The notes below the pieces were generated by a model. It had not been told where the DNA came from, made no database searches, and saw only the letters and a list, made by a program, of their open reading frames with translations. The translations under genes were made by a program, and so were the position numbers. Shown piece after piece: positions 1 to 10,695 of a stretch of DNA of 64,000 bases (positions are counted from its first letter, which is position 1; the number at the start of each line of letters is the position of its first letter). Origin of the DNA: Spizellomyces punctatus DAOM BR117 (Eukaryota > Chytridiomycota > Chytridiomycetes > Spizellomycetales > Spizellomycetaceae); contig NW_015971540.1 in the NCBI RefSeq assembly GCF_000182565.1, positions 1,116,476 to 1,180,475 on the forward strand, in the 5' to 3' direction.

Positions 1-374
1 TCATTCCGTCGGCCTATCTTGCTACCTACTCTGGTGCCAAAGCGTTTTTGCGTACGTGGTCCCGCGCTCTCGCTGTAGAATGCAGACCTCACAATGTCCA
101 TGTGGAGCATGTGAAAACCTACTTTGTCACGACTGCCATGAGTAAGATCCGCAGATCCACCATCTTGGCACCCACCCCCCGCGATTACGTTCGCAGCGTG
201 CTACAGAGTGCGGGCAAGGATACCGATGCTGCCCCGTACCCAAGTCACGCTGTCTTGACCTGGGTTTTGGAGAAGCTGCCTGAAGGCCTTGCGATTAAGA
301 AGAGTGCGGATATGCACATCGACATTAGAAGGCGTGCCTTGAAAAAGAGGGAGCGGGAGGCTAAGAAAGCGTAA
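1..374 (+). CDS. Very-long-chain 3-oxoacyl-CoA reductase, C-terminal part (window-edge truncated)
   Basis: An open frame enters from the left edge (frame of base 3) and stops at TAA 372-374. The visible part starts in the short-chain dehydrogenase active site: YSGAK (YxxxK catalytic Tyr/Lys), followed by a WSRALAVEC helix and a VxTYFVTTAMS segment typical of the KAR/IFA38 and 17-beta-HSD12 group. That family performs the NADPH-dependent second step of very-long-chain fatty acid elongation at the ER. The tail ends in a Lys/Arg-rich stretch (KKREREAKKA), compatible with an ER-cytosolic C-terminus, though it is not a strict KKXX signal. The N-terminal Rossmann fold lies outside the window. A related ER hydroxysteroid dehydrogenase is the main alternative. 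Confidence 0.85.
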   Translation, partial: IPSAYLATYSGAKAFLRTWSRALAVECRPHNVHVEHVKTYFVTTAMSKIRRSTILAPTPRDYVRSVLQSAGKDTDAAPYPSHAVLTWVLEKLPEGLAIKKSADMHIDIRRRALKKREREAKKA

Positions 375-480
375 TTTTTTGTGTCATTTACTTGGGATGG
401 GCATTATGATTTGTGCATTATGACATTTATCGGACGTAATATATACGGAATCTATCCTCTAAAAATCCTGTAATTTTTTC

Positions 481-3087
481 TCACGTAAACATGAATACCT
501 CTTTTTGCCCATCAGACATGCGTGCAACCCGTTTACTCCCGACCACACGTTCCAGTTTCAACCGGTCGTACCGCGTAAACAGCACAGTACATGTAATGTC
601 TGCTGATTGTTGATCAAGCATGTTGATCATTTCGGCGTAGTAGCTGCCGTATTCGGGTAACCCATAAAACACAATGTGACGGATTCCTCGGATTTGATAT
701 CTAAAGAAGGTCGCAGGAAATGTTATCAAAAGGAGCATAAATCCTTAACACAAGATCATAACTTGCCTCCGAAAAAAGTGAAACCGCTCTGTGTAAAGCA
801 TGTAACTGGACTTGCCATGGAAAAAGTCCCCACGAGCCCGTGATACATCGGGAGTTGGCGTATACCTGTGCGGTGCATTGGTCACTACCTTGCCCAACCG
901 ACCGCCGGATACAAAAAGAAAGCAAAACAAAGATCACTCACTCGCATAGCTGGACAAAATCATAATGATGCTCATCCAAGTAGTTTCTCAATCGCACGAA
1001 ATCAAAATACGACGGCACAAAAATCATGGAATGCTTTTGTTGTACCACGCTTTGGCGGAGGGTAGGAAGGATTTTTTCAATGAAATATTTGAAACGAGTG
1101 TCGTCAGCCTCGGATGGCGATGTGCAGGGAATTCTGTGGAATATCTTTGCAATCGACGAATATCAGCAACCTGAAACAGCACTTTAAATGGAGGGTAAAT
1201 GTACCTGTGGAACTTGGACCACCACATCACATATCGATCCCGAACACTGTTCTCGGGTTTTTATCTTTCCCCCCGAGTTCTTGCAGGATTTGTTGAACAG
1301 GGCATTCATTTCGGGAACGAGCATGTGGGAAAAGATTAATGTCTGACGCACGTATTTCGCTCTATAGGATCAGTAACAAAATTCTTGTCAGTTGGCTGAA
1401 ATATATCATGACATGCAATAACAAAACCAAAGATGTTTACCGTCCATCCAAGTAATAGGCACGGACACGAGAAAAGTCGCATCCATGCGCTTCTTTTGGT
1501 ATCAGATTCAAATGATCAAATATATGTTGAACATGATCCCAGTTTTGCATTAGAAACACATCCGTTTGATCCAGGATGACCACTTCAATAGCAGAAAGAA
1601 AGTCAAAGTCCCGCTTCTTGTCCCTGTCAATATGATCGGAGACGTTTTCAGTATATAGCACATTGTGTGTGAACCTGGAGTTCCTGCTCACCCTTCAGCA
1701 CCAATCACCATCCTCAATCCCAAAGGCGAGGCTAGGATGACATCTGACGAGTAAAACGGGGCAAACAGCTTCAATTGCTTTCGTGCAAATTTGATACCGA
1801 CACGGAAACAGTCATCAATGTTGCCAGCGAACGTTTGTTTATGATCCTCTATGATATAGTCAATAAAGATGTAAGATACAAAGATTTATGAGACTGCATC
1901 TCGATGCCTACCTGGCTTTCTTGGGTCCATTCGATCATCTTCTGGCGCTATACCAAACTCATCAAAAAAGCGCTTTTTATTGTCCTATGCAAGCGAGTCA
2001 GCACGACCGCCTAATATTCTTTTCCGTACATACTGTAACTCACTTGCTGCGTGGTACCCGAAAGCGCAATCAACATCTTCACAACCTCCATAGCGGTATT
2101 CCGAAAAGGAGTCAAAATCAATACTTTTGGTCTCGTAAATCCTTGATCCCGTATCTCAGTGTCCACAGTCTCTGCCTTGAGTCTGGCATTATTTTTCAGT
2201 ACTCTATCCCGCGTTTTGTAGACATGGTTTATCGTATGGAGCGCGTACAAGTGTCGCAGTTGCTTGGAATTTGGGTGGGATTGTGAGGTGAACATAATGT
2301 CTTTGTATGCATTCATAAAAGTAAAGAGATTTTGCTGGAGCGGGGTGAAGGGAGTTTTAGGATCTTTTGTTGATGTCACCGAACTATTGAGCTGTTTCCA
2401 TGGATCATGGAGGCGCTGCTTGACTTTACAATCCTCGAGACTCGTTTTGGTATGGGACGCTGACGAGGATTCCAAAGTGTCCCCTTTTAATCTGTACTGA
2501 ACAACAGTGTGCAACTCCGGGTCCTCCTCTACCGTGGTCTCCCATTCGTTTGTCTCCACGGCAGCGCCTTTGAAAGCAAGATTGTCTGAAATGTGATCCC
2601 CAAAATGTTTCTCCCATGGGTCGGTAGACTCTAATCCAACTTGTTCAGTCTCATCTTGGTCGTCCTCGTCCCCACTCTCTTGTGTCGACTCTTCCCCCTC
2701 GCTATCCTCTGCCAAGACATCCTCTTCCTCCTCAATTTCAGAGAGATCCTCCACAGATCCATCAATCTTTGATGGAAACTCCTCCTCCTCCTCGACAATA
2801 GGTCGTAATTTGGGTGCTTCACTGTCCAAGGTCTGTTCGATCAGTTTTGCCCTCTTTCTCGCTAAAAGGACATGAGGCCATTTTTAATAAGGTAGAGCGA
2901 AAGGGCTGCAGGCATCTAGTTGAAACATACAATTGTCTTTTACAGCAGTCTTTGATTTCTCTTTGGCCAGTGTCCCTCTGCCGAGCCGCTTTGAAGATTT
3001 CTTTAGTCCCTTCAATAACTTGTTGAATGAAGATGGGCTCTCCCAATCGTTCGATCCGTTTTGGTCGCCGAGCTTTCGCTTGGCCAT
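481..3087 (-). CDS. UTP25: UTP25, SSU processome component (DEAD-like degenerate helicase fold)
   Basis: Nine exons, all in phase, encode about 688 aa: 3087-2931, 2861-2044, 1984-1912, 1848-1692, 1623-1441, 1361-1205, 1144-942, 865-767 and 700-481. The N-terminal third is highly acidic (runs of E/D), as in UTP25/DEF. Diagnostic segments follow: [73 protein letters not shown], and near the C-terminus [16 protein letters not shown] and [13 protein letters not shown]25 joins the U3 snoRNP/SSU processome in the nucleolus for 18S rRNA maturation; the helicase fold lacks usual ATPase motifs. The start ATG is the MAKRKL methionine. Intron 8 (701-766) uses a GC donor (GCAAGT) that the phase forces. 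The preceding gene is convergent. Confidence 0.93.
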
Positions 3088-4628
3088 CTTGTCGTGTGTG
3101 TGGTATGTGAGGCAACCAATGAGCAAACGGTTGGGCTTGTCGGAGTGCTCAATACAGTTGGCTTGATGGGACAAAAAGAAATACAATTAACCCTTTTTTG
3201 GATGCATGGCGCAGTCATTGAAACACATGAGTGGCACAGTCATCTGTGTTCGTGACCAAGGATTCAAACATCCCGCACAGTGCAAATGTTGGTAAAGCGG
3301 GGCACCATCACCAAAAGTCGCGAGTGCCAAAGCAAAGCAGACTGCATTGCGCAAACGGATAGCGTGACCAACAAAGTACAAGCTTTTATTGCGTGCGCAT
3401 CTAGTCGGAAGCCAAGTGGGTAAACACAAATCTGTGCAAGAGCCCGTGCCACTAGTTTCTTGTCACATTATTCATTTGTACTAGTATACAGCTGTTATTA
3501 ATGAGATATCACGCATCCCATCAATAATGTATCTAAAACACATTGCACATGCAGGCACGGCATATTACCGGAGAGGCGAGAGACGCAAGAGTACAACGCT
3601 ACAACGCGAGTCATGGAAAAAACATTTGTGAATGGTTGAATGAAATACAAAACTGTAGGCGATCAATGGAGATAAATGGAACACACCGGCACCATTGTCA
3701 TGCTAATCACAATACTTGTTATTCTACTGCTCTCGTATTGGGGGGCTATCCAAAACGCAACAAAATGCCTCGTGTGCGAGACTGACCTTTCCGCTCAGTT
3801 CCCCCCAAGCCGCCAACTGTTGACAAGATGTTACATCGGCCCACATTGCTGGGTTGCGGATACAAATCCCCGAGTTTCCGCGGGCGCAGGCGATCGAAAA
3901 CTTTTTTTGTTCACGGCGGTGGACAATACCAATCGGCGGAATTTTTAACACGTTTTTTTTGTTGCATCAGGCTTTGACGCGTTTGCTGGATGCAGTAATG
4001 CATTGTAATGGAATGGAATGATTCAACAAACCACGCGGTAACTCCTTGGAATGATATGACATGTCATACAATGCACTATAATCCCCTACAACCACCCTGA
4101 AATCCTTATCGCTGCTCCAATGGGTTCCGATGGCCCCACTTGGCAAGTTGCTATTTGAATGGGCAATAGCAAGTTACCCGTTGGGCGACACGTCTCCCCC
4201 CGCATTTCGCCCTTTGTCAACGGTGTTCGCATTCCGATATTAAGAACGGTTCCGTTCGTTTTGTAAAAGGTATTGTTTGCCCACAATCCTTTCAACCCAA
4301 GCCTTCATTGTACCCGGGGCGGGCACAAAAAAACGTCAAACTGTCCTTTTGTTGCAACAAACAACGGACCAAAACAACACATCCACACACACAGCGACAT
4401 TGCCCTCCTTTTTAGCAAGCCGTGGTCTCCTCGATTTTTTGTCTCTCGCATCACTTTTTTTTTGTAAGATTGATAACTAGTGAGCAAAAACGGTTGTATA
4501 TTTTATTTTTTGGGGCAAGTTGGGCGACTTTTACGACTTTTCAACTTTTTGCAACCGCCGCGAACAACCCACACCCTTTTTGACACGTCTCCCTCTCTCG
4601 ACATTCCCTGTCGCTGGTCTGACGCATC
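3088..4628. other. Intergenic region between divergent UTP25 and the HTH-like gene
   Basis: About 1.5 kb with only short, mutually overlapping open frames and no recognisable protein segment. It contains the upstream region of UTP25 (minus) and of the plus-strand gene starting at 4629. Long T and C/T tracts occur around 4430-4560, just upstream of the plus-strand start, as is common in fungal core promoters. No RNA gene was recognised. Confidence 0.5.
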
Positions 4629-6805
4629 ATGTCTACGCCATTCCTACCAATGTCCGCGAACGCGCAGCCGCTTCCCGGTCCATCACACTCTTACCTGCCG
4701 CCTCCACCCAATGCGCATCCTAGCCTGCTCCCACTGCAAAACTCTTCCCTTCCCTCCAACGACACGCCTTCTGGTGCACCGATAACAATCTCGTCAAAGC
4801 TCAAACAAGAAGAACAACGGATAGACTTGAAAGTTTTGCATCACTTGAATCGCGATGACCACCGCAAAAAGCAAAAGCGATTCAAAAGAACTGTCATGGC
4901 TGTTCACGCGATTGTTTCTCACAAGTTGTACAAAAGCAAAGCGTCCAGCTTGGAAGCTTATTTTAGGGACGCCTGGAAAATATCTCGAGCCCAAGTGTAT
5001 AGATTTTTGGATTGTGCTGTAGTTTTAAAGGTAAAGCGTGTCGTTCTCAACGTGGTCAAAATCATCGTGGTCTGTGGATTTGACGCTTTTTGTTTTTGTT
5101 TGAAATTTTCTTTTAGCAATTGGAAGGCTTTACAGAACAACCTTGCCGTGAGCGGCTTTGTCGTTCTCTCAAACGCCTAGCCAAAAACCGCACAGATATT
5201 CAAAAGCTCTGGGAAACAGTATTAACAAGAGTCAACAACGACCACGAAGCCGTGACCAGCACCATCATCAACACTGTGTGGCGCGAACTCTTGGAGCTAG
5301 GAACCGTCACAGGAAGGCCAGCCATGAGCAATGAGCACATTGAAGTTGAGGCAGACGTTGGTGCTTTGAGTGACATTGAGATGGGAGCCGCTGCGATGGA
5401 TGACGATTGCGACTCTGACGGCCGTAATGATCGAACTGGGAGCCAACCGGGAAGACCTGATAGTGCACAACAACGCGGAACACTCGGCGACCGAACCCCA
5501 GCGACTCCACTCGATGCCAGACCTAATCAATACGCACGACCGTATCCGGGCGAAAATGCCGACATGTCTGGTACAGCAATGGGATCGTCGACCAATGCTC
5601 AGAATTATATTTCTGATTCACAAGGTATGAGAAGGGACCACGATTGGCGCAATCAGGATGTCTCCTGGCGTTCAAACCGCGATGTGCCCGCCGACTTGAA
5701 CTATCAAGAATCGCTCAACTCTGACGTTGCTGCGTGCACCTCTCTTCTGGATTCGGTCGGTCGCAAAGGCTATGCGCTGCAACCTTATCTCAACGGTCGC
5801 TGGGTCAAGGAACCAATCAGTCATTGGCGCTTCGCACCACACTATCCCCCAAGTAGCGGACGGTCGGAAGCATACGTGTTCGATGTCGCCCATCCTGGAG
5901 CACCTTATGGCACTCAGTACAGTCGACCCGCCTGGTATTCCAGTGATGACAAGCTCTGCTATCCAAGTCCGTCAGATGCTGTGCCTAGATCTGCCACTGT
6001 GTATGGGCAGTCTAATACTCCATCATCGCGTCCACTGTACGAACCAACCTCGGCAACATCACCTTATGAAAATCATTCAGGTTGGGACCATCGTCGCCAC
6101 AGCTTACCATTGAATGACGCACAGAGTGGAACCTATGATCGCTTTGCAGGTCCCGTAGCATCCACGAAATATTCCCCTTTGCAATCTTCTGACGCAACCC
6201 ATGAAACCTGGAGCAGCCAGTACACTTCTCATGGCCGACCCGTTGAATCTGTTCCAGACAATATGGGATATCGCCATCAACAGCCTGTGATATACGATCA
6301 AACCCGCAATGCCGGATTTGATCCAACATACAACCGTCCTATGCATAGTGAGGCCGAATCTGTCAGATACCCTTCCGGGCGGAATCCAGTGCCTCCTTCC
6401 TACGCTCCAATCACGGCTCCGCCGCAACCGACTCAGCACGCTCACACCCTCCCGCCACCCACACCGTCCTCGTACCCAACCCTCCCACTTCCCCATAGTC
6501 TGAGTACAACTTCATCCACACCTACTCGTGGGCACCCGCTGGAACCGCGGCCCAATGGTGATTCCCGGAGCTCTGCAAACTATTTCATGTCGAGTGGGTC
6601 ACAGTATGGGTACGGATCGACTGCTTCCTTGCCGCCCATTATGGGAACGGCTGTTGGAGGAACTGGAGCTCAGCCATCCGGTAACCCAATGAACGGGTCC
6701 CGCGACGCATATGACCATTCTGAGGCACAGGCTGCTGCTATTTTAACCGGAGTAGCTTCTGGGGGACGGAGAACCCCTTTGGACGCTGGTCAAGCGGCCA
6801 TGTAA
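4629..6805 (+). CDS. Uncharacterised protein: N-terminal HTH-like domain plus long disordered tail
   Basis: Two exons, 4629-5030 and 5117-6805, give about 696 aa. The intron runs GTAAAG to TTTTAG. Residues about 85-190 are compact and charged and include SLEAYFRDAWKISRAQVYRFL, continuing across the splice into QLEGFTEQPCRERLCRSLKRLA and ELWRELLELG-like helices. The pattern (aromatic, W-K/G-IS-R-xx-x-Y-R, then a region on reaching a decision to stop at a conserved RSL) resembles a helix-turn-helix found in bacterial, plasmid and phage proteins. I cannot name a family with confidence. The remaining roughly 500 residues are low complexity, rich in Ser, Pro, Tyr and Gly, and look disordered. A nuclear regulatory role is only a guess. 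An AATAAA at 6944-6949 lies downstream. Confidence 0.8.
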
Positions 6806-6943
6806 TCCGTAAGATAGGGTAGTTGGATTCCCTTGAGGTTATGAGCTGTTCTATCTGGGTGGGATTTGCTCAAGTTGATCCAGTCTTGCAATTTATTCAT
6901 TCTAGATTGGGTAGGCCGTTGTAACATTTGAAACCCGGGTTTT

Positions 6944-6949
6944 AATAAA
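6944..6949 (+). terminator. AATAAA polyadenylation signal downstream of the HTH-like gene
   Basis: Exact AATAAA 139 nt after the TAA stop at 6805, in an A/T-rich convergent stretch before the 3' end of NHP2. Position and sequence fit a polyadenylation signal; use is inferred. Confidence 0.5.
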
Positions 6950-7136
6950 CGTATATAAGTTGTTTGAATTCATGCAATGATTCTATTCAGTAAATATAAT
7001 ACAATTTAAAAAAGAAAACCAAATGGACAAGGGAAACACAGCGCCTCTAGAGGCAAAGAAATCCCTTGTACATTCAAAAACTAGAAACTGGATCTCCCCT
7101 CCATTCCTCGCATTCCGCCTACGTCTGACCGACTCT

Positions 7137-7752
7137 CTACACAGTTGTAATCAACTTTTGATTCAGTTCCTTCACCTCGGATGCAATCTCGTCGTAGTAC
7201 TTTCCATACTCCCCCCCGCCTGTAGTCTTTTCTACAACCAAAACACAACTTGTTGCCCGCTTGGTGGCACCAGCGCTACCAAGTTCTTCTTTGGATGGTA
7301 CGTAAATGTACGATACGTTTGCTTCTTCACAGAGGATGGGAACGTGGGTGATGACATCCACGGGGGAGATGTCACCAGCAATGACAACGACGCCTTTTGC
7401 TCCCTTTCGGAGGGCTTTGACGACTTCTTTGACTCCCCTTCGGACCTGCTTTTCTTTGGCGGCTGTTTTTTTTTTTTTTTTTTTTTTTTTGGAATTCTCA
7501 TGAGCTAACAGTTTTATTGGAATTGAGGAATACAAGGTACTGAGGAGTCTTACCTTTCTTGACAGTCTTCAAAACCTTCTTTGTCAATTTTTTGCTTGCC
7601 AGTGGGTGTGCAATGGCATTGCATGCCTTCACCCTTGTCTCGTACGATACAGAACTAGACTCTTCGTCCCCTGCTGACGGCGTAGTTGGCTCAACCTGTT
7701 TCTTTTCCTTGGATGGTGTCGCTGGCGACTTGTCTTTCTTTTCTTTGGCCAT
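7137..7752 (-). CDS. NHP2: NHP2, H/ACA snoRNP and L7Ae-family RNA-binding protein
   Basis: Two exons, 7752-7554 and 7462-7137, encode 174 aa. A Lys/Ser-rich N-terminal tail precedes the L7Ae core: LTKKVLKTVKK, then AAKEKQVRRGVKEVVKALRKG, VVVIAGDISPVDVITHVPILCEE, and VSYIYVPSKEELGSA. NHP2 is the core subunit of H/ACA snoRNPs, which guide pseudouridylation of rRNA, and of telomerase RNP in some eukaryotes; it acts in the nucleolus. The single intron (7463-7553) is odd: directly before its CAG acceptor is an uninterrupted run of 25 A in the sense strand, where a pyrimidine tract would be expected. The gene is divergent from NOP12, with start codons 232 bp apart. Confidence 0.95.
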
Positions 7753-7863
7753 AGTTTATAGGTTTTCTTGTTACAAGTTGATGCAGAATCACAAAAAAAA
7801 AAAAACACACACACTGGATCCTAGTTCCGTTGCAAGCTTCTAACAAAACAAAATATGGGAATT

Positions 7864-7869
7864 CACGTG
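7864..7869. promoter_or_regulatory. CACGTG palindrome in the NHP2/NOP12 divergent promoter
   Basis: A CACGTG hexamer (bHLH/bZIP-type E-box) lies 112 bp upstream of the NHP2 ATG and 116 bp upstream of the NOP12 ATG, so it could serve both. The site is seen; regulation is inferred. A six-base palindrome is expected about 15 times by chance in 64 kb. Confidence 0.3.
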
Positions 7870-7984
7870 TGGCGGATGGGGCGCGGTGATTGCGCCGGTG
7901 TGGCGTGGTCGTCGGTTCTTGGGTAGCGTTGGTCTTCTTCACTTTTGCATTTGCAGACTTGCAAAGTAATAGGAATAAACAAGC

Positions 7985-9712
7985 ATGAGTGGCTTATCGA
8001 AAGCACTTGTTGGGTCTGCACAATTGGACAAGGACCTTGACGCTCTATTTGGGAAGGCCGCTGTACCTTCAAACTCTAGCATATTGTCACAACCCGCAAC
8101 CAATGCGACTTTAAGTAAGCGGAAGAAGGATAATGAGGATCTGTCCAAGAAAAAGAAGGCAAAGAAGGTATACAATATGCATTAGCCGAATCAATGCTCC
8201 TCGGGATTGTGTCTCACCATTAGATTTGCAAAAGGAGGCGAAGAATGAACATGTTAACGGAGATCCACAACAAAAAGCGGGCAGGGGAAAGCTTCAGAAG
8301 AAAGAGCAGGATGTGGTAGAGAAGGGGAAAGGGAACAAAACATCAAAGCGGGAGGAAAGCGCTTCCGGTACGAGGAAGCAGAAAAAGTCACAAAAGGTCG
8401 CCGCTGAACCAACTGAAACGGAGATCAAACCAACCGAAAAGACAGAAAGTAAGAAGACTGGAGGCAAGAAATCTGCAAAGCAGGAAGTAAAGGGATCTGT
8501 AGAAGCTCAGGATGGTGCTAAAGTTAGTGCCGACAAAGACACTGAAGATCCTACGGAGTCATTGGATGGAGATGTTGAATCTGAATCTGAGAGTGGTGAG
8601 GATCAAGATGACGTGGAAGATGACAAGGAGACAAATCCGACAGGAAAGACAAGACGTCAAGTAAAGGCAGAGAAACTCGAGAAGGAGGAACGAACGATAT
8701 TTGTCGGTAATCTGCCACTGTCAGTAACTGAGAAGGTTCGGATTTCTTTTTATTGGCCTTTTTCAAGTATTGTACTAATCAGTCTTTCTAGGCGGGAGTC
8801 AAAGAGCTGAAGAAACTGTTTTCCCAATACGGCAACCTTAAGAGCATCCGATTCCGCTCAATAGCACGACTGGAAAACATGCCTCGTAAAGCGGCATTCA
8901 TTACCAAAAACTTTCACCCCGGTCGAGATACTCTGAACGCCTACATTGTGTACGGAGAAAAGGAGTCCGTTGAGAAAGCATTGGTTGAAAATGGAAAGTT
9001 ATTCATGGGAAAGCATATACGGGTGGATAGGTCGGTAAAGGATAACAAGGTGTGTTGCCAGAGAACGTCCCCATTCAAATTTGGTTTCTGATTATTCTGG
9101 GTGCAGCACGATGTAAAACGTTCCGTGTTCGTTGGAGCATTACCGTTTGATATCAACGAGGAGGCGGTTAGGGCGCACTTTAGCCAATGTGGCGACATTG
9201 GTGAGTGTAAATAACGTCTTTATTTTCCCAACACTATATAGCTAACATACTGTTTTCTTCCGTTACAACAGAATATGTTCGCTTGATTCGTGACAAGTAA
9301 GTTGATGCACACGTGGTTGGACTAAAACGAACGGTAAACTCATCTGTAACATGCACAGAACAACAAACGTTGGCAAGGGCATCGGATATGTTCAATTCGC
9401 AGATAGAGCCGCTGTGGGTCTGGCCATGAAGCTTCATCAATCTGAACTGGAGGGACGAAAAATTCGAGTAAACCGGTGCAAGGATGTATCACCAGAGGCG
9501 AAAAAGAAGAGATTAATTGTAGGTGTTGCACTCTGTTGGATCTGTTTGGTGCATGCTGATGTGGTCCTCTCTTGCAGGCGACGGAGGGCACTCGGGCAAA
9601 GAAGGGTGCGGCGACGGGAGCGGGCAAAATTCGGTCAAGACCGAACAAGGCGAAGGCGGCAACAAAGGGGAAACCTTACACAAAGCCGAAGCGCAGTGTA
9701 GCCAAAAAGTAG
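7985..9712 (+). CDS. NOP12: NOP12/RBM34-like nucleolar RNA-binding protein (two RRMs)
   Basis: Seven exons in phase, about 451 aa: 7985-8167, 8235-8735, 8792-9049, 9107-9200, 9272-9296 (25-nt microexon), 9359-9518 and 9578-9712. A Lys/Glu-rich low-complexity N-terminus is followed by RRM1 (RTIFVGNLPLSVTEK ... FGQY-like ELKKLFSQYGNLKSIRFRS) with the long RBM34-style insert AFITKNFHPGRDTLNAYIVY. RRM2 is RSVFVGALPFDINEEAVRAHF ... GKGIGYVQFADRAAVGLAMKL. A basic tail follows. In yeast NOP12 acts in pre-25S rRNA processing. Intron 2 carries a textbook TACTAAT branch site near 8772. The first acceptor (AAAAG before 8235) is weak but required by phase. It shares a promoter with NHP2. Confidence 0.92.
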
Positions 9713-9817
9713 CGGGGTTGCAGCTCTCCGTCAGGAGACGGGATGGTATCGACATGCGTATGGACCATTGCAAATATTTACATGTATTTAACAATAATTA
9801 CAAACATGATATCCATG

Positions 9818-10507
9818 TCACATCTCCTCGTATAGCACCTGGTTTACCAATGTAATCGGAATGTCTTCAATTTCGGGGATAGAGTCCTCGCTGAACAATT
9901 TGCGCAATTTATTTGGGTCAAGGGGAATAGAGAGTGCATTGGCGCAATCATCTAATCACATCCCATTTTGAATTCCACTGCTCAAGCGCTTTATTATCAA
10001 TTTACGTGTGAACTCACCAGTCACAGTATCAAACGACGTCAGAGGTGGTGTTCGCCGGAGATTGATGCCAGTAAACATGAGGATGGTAAAAGGGATAAGT
10101 CCCAAGATGTACACAGGAAAAACTATTGCCCACCATCTTCAATGATATAACATGTGGGTGAGGTTGTCAAGGCGGTATGGCGTATATTGAAACGTACCGG
10201 GTTGGGTAATAGTATATGCCTAAAGCGTGCAGGATTTCATCTGGTAAAAGCGCCCATGCTAGATATGTTCCTTTTTATAATAAGCGAGTCTTTAATTTGT
10301 GACTAGTATCCAATGACACCCCGTCTACGCACATTGGAGCAAACGACAAAAGGGACTGTACCCTTGCAGTAACTTACCAAAGGCGACAAAGGAAGAGAGG
10401 TAGAGGACGAACCCGTAGTATTCTCTTTTTTCGGATGCCCTGTGCTGTGTCGATGGGGCTGTTGGTGATCTTGGTGATGTTGGAGAAGGTAGGTGACCGC
10501 TGGACAT
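9818..10507 (-). CDS. PIGP: PIG-P/GPI19, subunit of the GPI-N-acetylglucosaminyltransferase complex
   Basis: Four exons, 10507-10378, 10270-10198, 10136-10018 and 9951-9818, encode 151 aa with all junctions in phase. The short Ser/Pro N-terminus leads into two membrane segments: YYGFVLYLSSFVAFGTYLAWALLP and WWAIVFPVYILGLIPFTILMF, separated by the PDEILHALGIYYYPTR loop. The C-terminal tail includes DPNKLRKLFSEDSIPEIEDIP. This layout and the LPDE...YYPxR loop are typical of PIG-P, which works with PIG-A on the cytoplasmic face of the ER to make GlcNAc-PI, the first step of GPI-anchor synthesis. It is convergent with NOP12 (105 bp gap) and divergent from EF-G2 (188 bp). Confidence 0.92.
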
Positions 10508-10695
10508 GAAGCAAATATGTGAACCGAGGACAAAAAGCGAAACGAAATGTTGAGCTTTGGCAATGCTTGAAAGCAGAGGTGAGGCTTATTTTGGACGCGA
10601 CAGGACGCGATCAAATCCTCCAGCGGATCTTAACAACCAGCTATCAACCAGCTGTCAAAAAGTTGCATTTTCGCACGAGCGATGCCGAAATAACC

